Origin: CAVPGH01 sp046726955
Lineage (GTDB): Bacteria > Acidobacteriota > Vicinamibacteria > Fen-336
Length of the DNA: 5,020 nt
NCBI GenBank assembly: GCA_046726955.1
Contig: JBKPBQ010000499.1
Span: 1-5,020, forward strand
Direction of reading: 5' to 3'
Under the pieces are notes generated by a model. The model was given only the letters and a program-made list of their open reading frames with translations, ran no database searches and was not told the DNA's origin. Positions 1-4,642 of the stretch are shown in pieces. Made by a program: the position numbers and the translations under genes. The first letter of the stretch is position 1; every line of letters begins with the position of its first letter.

Positions 1-1
1 T

Positions 2-1087
2 CCCTGCACGCCGGAAACACCCTGCCGCTTCGACGACATGGAGGAGAGTGGCGAGTTTGTTCTCACCCCCGGCACCTGGCCCACGACGGGCGTGACGTAC
101 AGCTTCGGCCCCGGGACGCCCGACATCGCCGGCAACTTCGAAGCGGGCCTCGGCGCGCAGGCCTTCGGGCTGTGGAGCAACGTGGCCAGGGTGAGGCCGG
201 TGGAAGTCCCCGACGGCGGGGCCGGCTCCTTCGTCGGCAACATGCGTCAGCTCTGGGCCATCGGCAACCACGGCGACGGATTCCCCTTCGACGGGCCGGG
301 CGGAGTGCTCGCCCATTGCTTCTATCCGCCTCCGGTCAACGCGGGCGCGATCGCCGGCGATTGCCACTTCGACGACGCGGAGAACTGGGTGACCCCGGCC
401 CTCGGCGGCGTGGGGATCGACGTGGTGACCGTGATGGCGCACGAGATCGGCCACGGCCTCGGCCTGGCGCACTCGGCCGATCCGAATGCGCTCATGTTCC
501 CGTTCTACAGCGGCCGGCATGCCTATCTCGGGTCCGACGACATCGCCGGGATCGCGACGAAGTACGGCAGCCGCACGGAGGACGTGATCTTCCAGATCGA
601 GGCGCTCAACACGGTGCCCCCGGGGCGGGGAAGCTTCCGCCTCCGCGAGAACAGCGTCCGGCTCGACTTCCACCAGAAGGGCGCGGCCGCCGTCTACCAG
701 ACCCGCTTCATGCCGTCGGCGACCGCCGACGTCATCGCCAACGGCACCTCGGACGTCGACGGGGTGCTCGCCAACCCGACGAACGGCACGCAGTTCGACA
801 GCTACATCTGGCATCTGGGCGACCTCTACCGCGGACAGCTGACGCTCGACGCCGCGCGGAAGGACGTCGACCGCGTCATCGTCACCCTCAACATCACCGA
901 CAACGTGCTGAATCTCGCCTCCGTGACCCTCAAGGTCTCGATGAACGGCCGCGTGCTCGGCACCATCGTGGTCAGCCCCGGGAACGTGGTGAAGGTCGCG
1001 AACTTCTTGCTCAACCCTCCGTTCGTGAACCCCGCCGGGGGAACGCGTCGTGAAGGTGAGAATGTCTACAACAAGGCGACCCAGTAG
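2..1087 (+). CDS. Secreted matrixin-type zinc metalloprotease, 5'-partial
   Basis: Zinc-dependent endopeptidase of the matrixin (M10-like) group, presumably exported. The reading frame is open from base 2, has no signal peptide and no ribosome site before the first internal ATG (base 38), so the true start lies upstream of the window. Counting from that ATG, the catalytic motif is H135-E136-x2-H139-x2-G142-x2-H145-S, followed by a Met-turn methionine at 153 and the usual trailing stretch with DDIAGI and a YG near 164-176. The matrixin structural metal region is also present: H78-x-D80, the FDGPGG run at 84-89, H93, and GDCHFDDAENW at 107-117. The last ~170 residues are beta-rich and unrecognised, perhaps an accessory or binding domain. 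Two cysteines (94 and 109) sit in the structural-metal loop. The 3' end overlaps the next gene, suggesting co-transcription. The protease assignment is firm; substrate is unknown. Confidence 0.93.
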   Translation, partial: PCTPETPCRFDDMEESGEFVLTPGTWPTTGVTYSFGPGTPDIAGNFEAGLGAQAFGLWSNVARVRPVEVPDGGAGSFVGNMRQLWAIGNHGDGFPFDGPGGVLAHCFYPPPVNAGAIAGDCHFDDAENWVTPALGGVGIDVVTVMAHEIGHGLGLAHSADPNALMFPFYSGRHAYLGSDDIAGIATKYGSRTEDVIFQIEALNTVPPGRGSFRLRENSVRLDFHQKGAAAVYQTRFMPSATADVIANGTSDVDGVLANPTNGTQFDSYIWHLGDLYRGQLTLDAARKDVDRVIVTLNITDNVLNLASVTLKVSMNGRVLGTIVVSPGNVVKVANFLLNPPFVNPAGGTRREGENVYNKATQ

Positions 1088-1511
1088 AAGACACTCTCCG
1101 AAGTCCTCGCCGGTGGTGAGGGGCCTCGTTTCGCTCCTCACCATCGGCGTACTCGTGTCTCTAGGAGTCCGCGGCTGGTCCCAGCCCGCGAGCATGGTGC
1201 TGCGGCTCGACAACGCTCAGCTCGTCGCTCGTTCCCCCCTCGTCGTCCACGGCCGGGTCACGGCGGTCAAGACCGGAGCGAAGTCCTCGGAGGCGGTGGT
1301 TTCCGTGGAGTGCGCCTTGAAGGGATCGCCCGGCAAGCAGGTGACCGTCGTCTTCTCGCCCCGGGTGTCGGAGAGCGCCGTGCTCGAGCCCGGGGAGGTC
1401 GTCCTCCTGTTCCTCACCGAGGCCGAGCCCGGACGGTTCCAGATCACGGGCGGCGAGCAGGGCAAGCTCTCATTCGGCAAGGACACTCCGGCACGTCCGG
1501 ACGGTCGGTAG
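1050..1511 (+). CDS. Small exported protein of the matrixin-neighbour type
   Basis: A 153-residue protein with a basic N-terminus (about ten Arg/Lys in the first 24 residues), one hydrophobic segment at about 25-41 that reads as a signal peptide or anchor, then a compact domain. That domain has the order LVARSPLVVHGRV (58-70), LKGSPGKQVTV, a GEVVLLFL core (115-122) and GGEQGKLSF near the end. I recognise this pattern (VV-x-GRV ... LKG ... GE-VLLFL ... QGK) from hypothetical secreted proteins often encoded beside matrixins, but know no biochemical role. It overlaps the protease gene by 38 bases if GTG at 1050 is used (GGGGGA at 1037-1042, spacing 7), or by 26 if ATG at 1062 is used (AAGGTGA at 1053-1059, spacing only 2). 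Either way translation is probably coupled to the protease. Possible roles are protease partner, inhibitor or anchor; this is inference. Confidence 0.8.
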   Translation: MKVRMSTTRRPSRRHSPKSSPVVRGLVSLLTIGVLVSLGVRGWSQPASMVLRLDNAQLVARSPLVVHGRVTAVKTGAKSSEAVVSVECALKGSPGKQVTVVFSPRVSESAVLEPGEVVLLFLTEAEPGRFQITGGEQGKLSFGKDTPARPDGR

Positions 1512-1530
1512 CCCCTCGTCCTGGGCGCGA

Positions 1531-1550
1531 GCTCGCCCCGGGGGGCGAGC
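1531..1550. terminator. Perfect GC stem-loop at convergent gene ends
   Basis: GCTCGCCCC at 1531-1539 is the exact reverse complement of GGGGCGAGC at 1542-1550, with two bases between (the practical loop would be four or more). It starts 20 bases after the stop of the upstream plus-strand gene and 55 bases beyond the stop of the minus-strand gene. There is no T-tract on either side, so it is a candidate bidirectional or Rho-assisted terminator rather than a classical intrinsic one. Confidence 0.5.
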
Positions 1551-1557
1551 CGCGGTA

Positions 1558-1576
1558 CGAGTCGCGGTGCGACTCG
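1558..1576. terminator. Second perfect stem-loop in the convergent junction
   Basis: CGAGTCGC at 1558-1565 pairs exactly with GCGACTCG at 1569-1576 around a GGT loop. It lies seven bases after the first hairpin, making a tandem pair between converging genes. The plus-strand continuation has only ACTT and no real U-tract. Most likely it protects 3' ends or helps termination in both directions. No gene is visible in 1512-1604. Confidence 0.45.
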
Positions 1577-1604
1577 ACTTGGCTGGAAGGTTGTCGAGAT
1601 GGTC

Positions 1605-2144
1605 CTACCGCGCGCCGGCGACCGCGGCCCGAACGGGCCGCAGCAGCGCCTCGATGACCCCTTCGCGGGTTCGCGGATCGAGAACGTCCTCGATGTCCGA
1701 GAGAAACGCGCGCCGGAGAGCCCGAAGGGCCTCCCGCGGGTTGGAGAGGGGAACGGCGAAGTGCGGGGCGGCTCCGGCCATCACCCGCTCCGCCGCCACG
1801 AGATAGCCAACCGCCGGATGCCAGATCACGCGAGGACCAGCGGCCTCTTCCGGTCCCAACTCAGCCCGCCTGCAATCTGGAATGACGAAGGAGGCGCGTT
1901 CGATGAGGGCCGACAGGCGGTGCCGGCAGCGCATCCGCGCTGCCGCGCTCGCGGGACCCGGGTCGGCCGCTTCGGCACACTCGGCCTCGTGGAGGACGTC
2001 CATGGCCTCGGAGGCCCAGACCCTGAGATCGAGAAGCAACCTGGAAGCACAGGTCGAGGGGCTCAGGCTGGCCGAAGCTCTTTCCGAGCTGACGGCGTGG
2101 TCTTCGTCGAAGACGGGAAACGGCGTCGCGAGGATCGCAGCCAT
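1605..2144 (-). CDS. Hypothetical soluble protein, last gene of the sigma-factor cluster
   Basis: A 179-residue protein I do not recognise. It has no signal peptide and no membrane segment, and looks mainly helical. Visible landmarks are cysteines at 32, 56, 73 and 91, a central WHPAVGYLVAAERVMAG stretch (108-124), and an acidic/basic C-terminal helix pair (about 138-179) ending in Ala/Arg-rich sequence. The start is well supported: GAGGAG at 2150-2155 lies five bases before the ATG, and the stop codon of the upstream gene overlaps this ribosome site. This makes it the fourth gene of a minus-strand run with the ECF sigma factor, anti-sigma factor and PKD protein. Codon third positions are strongly G/C, supporting this frame over the antisense frames. 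Function unknown; co-occurrence suggests a cytoplasmic accessory of the same system, but it could be a passenger. Confidence 0.75.
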   Translation of the reverse strand: MAAILATPFPVFDEDHAVSSERASASLSPSTCASRLLLDLRVWASEAMDVLHEAECAEAADPGPASAAARMRCRHRLSALIERASFVIPDCRRAELGPEEAAGPRVIWHPAVGYLVAAERVMAGAAPHFAVPLSNPREALRALRRAFLSDIEDVLDPRTREGVIEALLRPVRAAVAGAR

Positions 2145-2149
2145 GGGTT

Positions 2150-2155
2150 CTCCTC
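2150..2155 (-). promoter_or_regulatory. Ribosome binding site overlapping upstream stop codon
   Basis: On the minus strand the sequence reads TGAGGAGAACCCATG. The TGA that ends the PKD gene merges with a near-perfect GAGGAG site five bases ahead of the next ATG. This fixes the start at 2144 and implies translational coupling of the two genes. Confidence 0.8.
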
Positions 2156-2555
2156 AGAAAGCGCCGCCGAAGTGCACGAGCACTCGACGGGAAGCCGTGG
2201 ACACGACGCGATCCGCCCTGCGCAGGCTGAGCCGGATGTCGTACTCGCCGGGGCCGCGGTAGACATGGTGAGCGGCGTATCGCCGATCGACGACGGTGCC
2301 CGGCCCGAAGGGCTCGCAGTCGGCTTCGTGGGTGCTTCGTGATCCGTCGCCCCAGTCCCAATCGAGGCCGGGGCAGTGGAAGTCCTCGAGATCCTCGCCT
2401 CCGACGAGCTCCGCGACCGCGAATACCTCGACGGGGGAAAGGGCGATACGAGGGGTGACGCGGAGGTCCAAACGGGGCCTCGGGGCCCCTCCACCCGCAG
2501 AGGCCGATTCCGCGGCCACGACGGCCAGAGCCACGAGCAAGGCAGGAACACGCAT
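2154..2555 (-). CDS. Small secreted PKD-domain protein
   Basis: A 133-residue exported protein. Residues 1-20 form a clear Sec signal peptide (hydrophobic Ala/Val/Leu core, cleavage expected after ASA at 18-20). The mature part is essentially one PKD-like immunoglobulin-fold domain: RVTPRIALSPVEVFAVAEL at 32-50 as the first strands, the hallmark WDWGDGS at 66-72, HHVYRGPGEYDIRLSL at 96-111, and a last strand around 113-127. Cysteines at 61 and 80 flank the WDWGDG motif and could form a disulfide. PKD domains mediate protein-protein or protein-carbohydrate contacts outside the cell; no enzyme motif is present. A GGGTGGA-like site (plus 2562-2568) lies about seven bases before the ATG. The gene lies 83 bases downstream of the anti-sigma gene and is coupled to the following gene, so it may be an extracytoplasmic partner of the signalling pair (inference). 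Confidence 0.85.
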   Translation of the reverse strand: MRVPALLVALAVVAAESASAGGGAPRPRLDLRVTPRIALSPVEVFAVAELVGGEDLEDFHCPGLDWDWGDGSRSTHEADCEPFGPGTVVDRRYAAHHVYRGPGEYDIRLSLRRADRVVSTASRRVLVHFGGAF

Positions 2556-2638
2556 GCTTCGTCCACCCTTCGGGAGAGCCTCCCGGGCCGGACTACGGTC
2601 GAAGGGATGGTGTCGAAGCGGGCGAAAGCGTTACGCGT

Positions 2639-3340
2639 CTACTGCAATTCGAACGGGTAGCGGACGGGCGGCTGAGACGGCGGGCCGCCGGGGGCCTCCA
2701 CCGGAGCGACCACGAGCGCGTAGCTTCCCGGTTCGAGGCTCGTCGTGGGAATCAGGATCTGCAACTCCTGCCCTTGCGCCGGCCCCACCACCACGCCGGA
2801 CAGCACCGTGCGGCCTCGAGCGTCCTGGACCTCGCAGCGGTAGTAGGGGTAGCTGCGCTCCGAGCCGGGGCTAAAGGTCAAGCCGACCCGGCTCTGCCCG
2901 GGGCGGACGGTGACGATCGGCGGAGTGCCGTGGGCCACCGACAGGAAATACCAGGGAGCCGACTCGATCGTGGCCACGCCCTCGCGGCCCCGAGCGCGGC
3001 CTCGGAGAGCCAGCGCCTCGTACCCGGCGACGCAGAGCAGCAGGCTGGCCGCGACGAGCGCGCCCTGCGGGATCGGCCAGAAGAGCTGCCAGAAGCGCCT
3101 CGGCTTCGATTCCGCGGCCTCTGGCGAGCGCCGGCTCGACGCGCCCGCACCGGCGCTCTCCGGCGCGTCGCGCCAGAGCGCTTCGGCGTTCTCCCGGAAG
3201 ACGACGGCGGCCTTGACCTCGTCGGCGCACTCCGGGCAGTCGAAGTAGTGCTCTTCGTACCGGGCCCGTTCGTCTTCCGTCATCTCGCCCAGAACGTACC
3301 GTTCGGCGGCTCCCGTGCCGGTCGCGTGTGCGTGGTCCAT
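2639..3340 (-). CDS. Membrane-anchored zinc-finger anti-sigma factor
   Basis: Predicted partner of the ECF sigma factor encoded immediately upstream: it should bind the sigma factor in the cytoplasm and release it on an envelope signal. The N-terminus (about 11-45) has the ZAS/zf-HC2-like layout, AERYVLGEMTEDERARYEEH leading into H31-x3-C35-x2-C38. A basic, Ser/Pro/Ala linker (about 60-82) follows, then one transmembrane helix at about 93-112. The remaining ~120 residues would be periplasmic and are beta-rich, with a YPYYRCEVQDARGRTVLSG core (164-182) and a PGSYALVV strand near 204-211 that look like an Ig-like sensor fold. Length 233 is ordinary for this type. Its start is five bases after the sigma stop codon, so the two are co-translated. 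Only two Cys and one His ligand are obvious; a fourth zinc ligand is not clear. Confidence 0.88.
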   Translation of the reverse strand: MDHAHATGTGAAERYVLGEMTEDERARYEEHYFDCPECADEVKAAVVFRENAEALWRDAPESAGAGASSRRSPEAAESKPRRFWQLFWPIPQGALVAASLLLCVAGYEALALRGRARGREGVATIESAPWYFLSVAHGTPPIVTVRPGQSRVGLTFSPGSERSYPYYRCEVQDARGRTVLSGVVVGPAQGQELQILIPTTSLEPGSYALVVAPVEAPGGPPSQPPVRYPFELQ

Positions 3341-3345
3341 TTTCG

Positions 3346-4002
3346 CTACCTCACCGAGCGCCGGTAGGGCCGGCGCGCGGCATCAGTTCTGGGAACGTAG
3401 TCTTTCGGCTGCTCTCCCTCGAGATACAGGGCCCGGAACTCTTTCTTGGCCCGGTGCAGCAGGACCCGAAGGTAGGCCCGGTCGACGCCGAACTGCCGGC
3501 AGATGTCGTCCTTGTCGCGCTCTTCCAGGAAGATCCCGCGCAACAGGTCGCGGTCGCGGGGCTCCAGCCGGCCGATGACCTCACGGACGGACCGCTTCGT
3601 CTCCTCGGTGATCAGCTGGTCCTCCTGGCTGGGCGTCGACCGATCGGGAAGCGGCGGCGGGTCCTCGGCCGGCGGCCGGTGGCGGATCGACGAGCGCAGG
3701 AATTCCCGCAGGACGTTGTTGCAGACCGAGTTGACGAACGCCCCGAGGGATCCCGGATCGCGAAGACCCTCCGCCGAGCGCAGCACCCGGAGCGCGCGGA
3801 GCAGCGTCTCCTGCTTGACGTCCTCGGCGAGCGGATTCGCGTAACGGCGGGCGCGTACCTTGAGGAGGATCAGCTGGGCGAAGTAGGCGACGAAATGCCT
3901 CTCCGTCTGCGGTTCCCCGTCGCGTAGCGCCTCGAGATAGGCACCGTCGAAGGCATGCCTCTTCACGGCCAGGCTCTCGGTTTGAAGGCGAATTATAGGC
4001 AT
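3346..4002 (-). CDS. ECF-type RNA polymerase sigma factor
   Basis: Sigma-70 family, extracytoplasmic-function type: directs RNA polymerase to a dedicated promoter set. Region 2 spans about 21-106, including FVAYFAQLILLKVRARR (37-53), the ANPLAEDVKQETLLRAL stretch (55-71) typical of region 2.2-2.3, and GAFVNSVCNNVLREFLR (87-103). A Pro/acidic linker (about 107-130) follows, then region 4 at about 134-184 with LEPRDRDLL and the helix-turn-helix DKDDICRQFGVDRAYLRVLL (153-172). A short basic tail ends the protein. There is no region 1.1 or 3, as expected for ECF factors. The start is uncertain: ATG at 4002 has no ribosome site and is followed at once by a perfect TATAAT, whereas GTG at 3966 has GAGAG seven bases before it and would give 206 residues with the domains intact. 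The downstream anti-sigma gene is five bases away. Confidence 0.92.
   Translation of the reverse strand: MPIIRLQTESLAVKRHAFDGAYLEALRDGEPQTERHFVAYFAQLILLKVRARRYANPLAEDVKQETLLRALRVLRSAEGLRDPGSLGAFVNSVCNNVLREFLRSSIRHRPPAEDPPPLPDRSTPSQEDQLITEETKRSVREVIGRLEPRDRDLLRGIFLEERDKDDICRQFGVDRAYLRVLLHRAKKEFRALYLEGEQPKDYVPRTDAARRPYRRSVR
3349..3355 (-). promoter_or_regulatory. Ribosome binding site of the anti-sigma gene
   Basis: GGTGAGG on the minus strand lies within the last sense codons of the sigma gene, eight bases before the anti-sigma ATG and across the sigma stop. It supports the 3340 start and coupled translation, which would keep the sigma and anti-sigma proteins in balance. Confidence 0.7.
3992..3997 (-). 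promoter_or_regulatory. Candidate -10 box (TATAAT) for the sigma operon
   Basis: A perfect TATAAT on the minus strand in otherwise very GC-rich DNA. Transcription would begin near 3984, leaving a leader of about 17-20 bases before GTG 3966 with GAGAG in between. No convincing -35 (TTGACA) is found 16-18 bases upstream, so this rests on the -10 alone. Confidence 0.35.
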
Positions 4003-4170
4003 TGGACGCTCAGCCGCGCTACGGTCTCGTGGTTCCGGCGTCGCCGATGGGGCGGTCGCTCACTGTTGTGTTGGTGACGAATCTCACTCGGCCGTTTCCT
4101 AGAATTTCCTGAAGTACGCCAGGCCTCCCGATCGTCACTACCTGACGAGGACGCAGCAGAGGAGGCCGCC
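4003..4170. promoter_or_regulatory. Divergent intergenic control region
   Basis: 168 bases between the sigma gene and the divergent small-protein pair. The centre holds an AT-rich patch with TTTCCT twice (4095-4100 and 4105-4110), exactly ten bases apart. A TAGAAT (4100-4105, five of six matches to a -10 box) lies between and overlaps them on the plus strand, but no good -35 is in place. On the minus strand the same repeats read AGGAAA, and GGAAA (4095-4099) is followed 15 bases later by CGTC (4076-4079), a loose resemblance to ECF-type promoters. No RNA gene or credible ORF is seen here. Confidence 0.4.
4158..4165 (+). promoter_or_regulatory. Strong ribosome binding site of the first small gene
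   Basis: AGAGGAGG sits five bases before the ATG at 4171. It is one of the best Shine-Dalgarno sequences in the window and is a main reason to accept the 65-codon ORF as a real gene. Confidence 0.8.
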
Positions 4171-4368
4171 ATGAATCGATCCAGCCGGGAGTTCCTGAAG
4201 GGCTTCGAGCGGGCCGCTGGACTCGCCCGTCTCCTGCTCGCGTGCCCGCCGCGCGGATCCGACGCCGCCCGCTACCTCGAGGTCGTAGCCGACCTGCACC
4301 GGAGGTCGCCAGAGCCGGTGAGGCAGGGCCTGGCGGCGGGCTGCCTGGCCGCGCTCGGCCGAACCTAG
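4171..4368 (+). CDS. Small hypothetical protein, first of a tandem related pair
   Basis: A 65-residue protein I do not recognise. It has no signal peptide or membrane helix and is probably all-helical. Key features: FLKGF at 8-12, a leucine-rich helix (LARLLLA, 18-24), a PPRGSD break at 26-31, YLE at 35-37, and a C-terminal P49-x3-G53-x2-AG-x2-AA-x-G63 pattern. The same landmarks occur in order in the next protein (YLDGF at exactly 8-12, LE, P45-x3-G49-x2-AA-x2-AA-x-G59), so the two look like a diverged duplication. Support for being real: strong AGAGGAGG ribosome site, a following gene only 16 bases away with the same pattern, and position just beyond a divergent control region. Role unknown; small regulatory, adaptor or toxin/antitoxin-like roles are conceivable but nothing in the sequence decides. 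Confidence 0.72.
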   Translation: MNRSSREFLKGFERAAGLARLLLACPPRGSDAARYLEVVADLHRRSPEPVRQGLAAGCLAALGRT

Positions 4369-4384
4369 GACGCACGGTGACACC

Positions 4385-4567
4385 ATGCGCGCCAGGGAGC
4401 AGTCATATCTGGACGGGTTCGGAACGGTACGCAGCGTCCTCGAATGGGACGAGCTCACTCTGCGCGAGATCCTTGAATCCCTGGAAGCGGATCGCGAGAC
4501 GGACGATCGGCTCACGCCCTGGAAGCGCGGCTATCGCGCGGCGATCCGGGCGGCGTTCGGCTTCTAG
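4385..4567 (+). CDS. Small hypothetical protein, second of a tandem related pair
   Basis: A 60-residue, probably helical cytoplasmic protein, not recognised. It has YLDGF at 8-12, an acidic middle (EWDELTLREILESLEADRE, 20-38), then LTPWKRGYRAAIRAAFGF (43-60), a basic amphipathic C-terminal helix. The acidic centre and basic end make it strongly bipolar. Its landmark residues line up with those of the preceding 65-residue protein, which is less charged in the middle. The start ATG has GGTGA at 4376-4380 four bases before it, a modest site consistent with translational coupling across the 16-base gap. The stop codon is directly followed by a terminator hairpin shared with the convergent beta-barrel gene. 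Function unknown. Confidence 0.7.
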   Translation: MRAREQSYLDGFGTVRSVLEWDELTLREILESLEADRETDDRLTPWKRGYRAAIRAAFGF

Positions 4568-4568
4568 C

Positions 4569-4603
4569 AAACAAAGCCGGGGGCGCGTCACCCTGCCCCC
4601 GGC
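4569..4603 (-). terminator. Intrinsic terminator for the beta-barrel gene
   Basis: GCCGGGGGC (4576-4584) and GCCCCCGGC (4595-4603) form a perfect 9-bp stem with a 10-base loop. On the minus strand the stem is followed by TTTGTTT (4575 down to 4569), a good U-tract, so it terminates transcripts from the gene ending at 4643. On the plus strand the hairpin follows the small-gene stop by eight bases but is followed by CCCTATCG, so it would be a weaker terminator in that direction. Confidence 0.8.
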
Positions 4604-4642
4604 CCCTATCGATTGCCGTCCTGGGAACGTCGGTCTTCTTGC

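Noticed and set aside
172..1053. 293-codon Arg-rich ORF on the plus strand
   Set aside because: It overlaps the metalloprotease in another frame and its product is a low-complexity Arg/Pro/Gly sequence typical of GC-rich shadow frames.
1599..2342. 247-codon plus-strand ORF antisense to the 179-residue and PKD genes
   Set aside because: No domain and no convincing start site. The opposite strand has a signal peptide, the PKD motif and strong ribosome sites.
2571..2585. Short inverted repeat CGGGAG/CTCCCG between the anti-sigma and PKD genes
   Set aside because: Only six base pairs with a three-base loop and no U-tract; common by chance at this GC content.
3328..3927. 199-codon plus-strand ORF antisense to the sigma gene
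   Set aside because: Exact antisense of recognised sigma regions 2 and 4; its composition is explained by the codon bias of the real gene.
4005..4036. GGAACC on the minus strand as an ECF -35 for sigma autoregulation
   Set aside because: The nearest CGTC is 23 bases away instead of 16-17, and no other fitting -10 is seen at the right distance.
4019..4515. Minus-strand ORFs (118 and 125 codons) opposite the small-gene pair
   Set aside because: Arg/Pro/Ser-rich products with no recognisable features, while the plus-strand pair has ribosome sites and mutual similarity.
4171..4567. Small-gene pair as a classical toxin-antitoxin module
   Set aside because: No known toxin or antitoxin motif is visible, and the two proteins resemble each other, unlike typical toxin-antitoxin pairs.
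3389..4630. CTGGGAACGT present at both 3389-3398 and 4621-4630
   Set aside because: A ten-base match within 5 kb is expected by chance several times over, and one copy is inside the sigma coding sequence.
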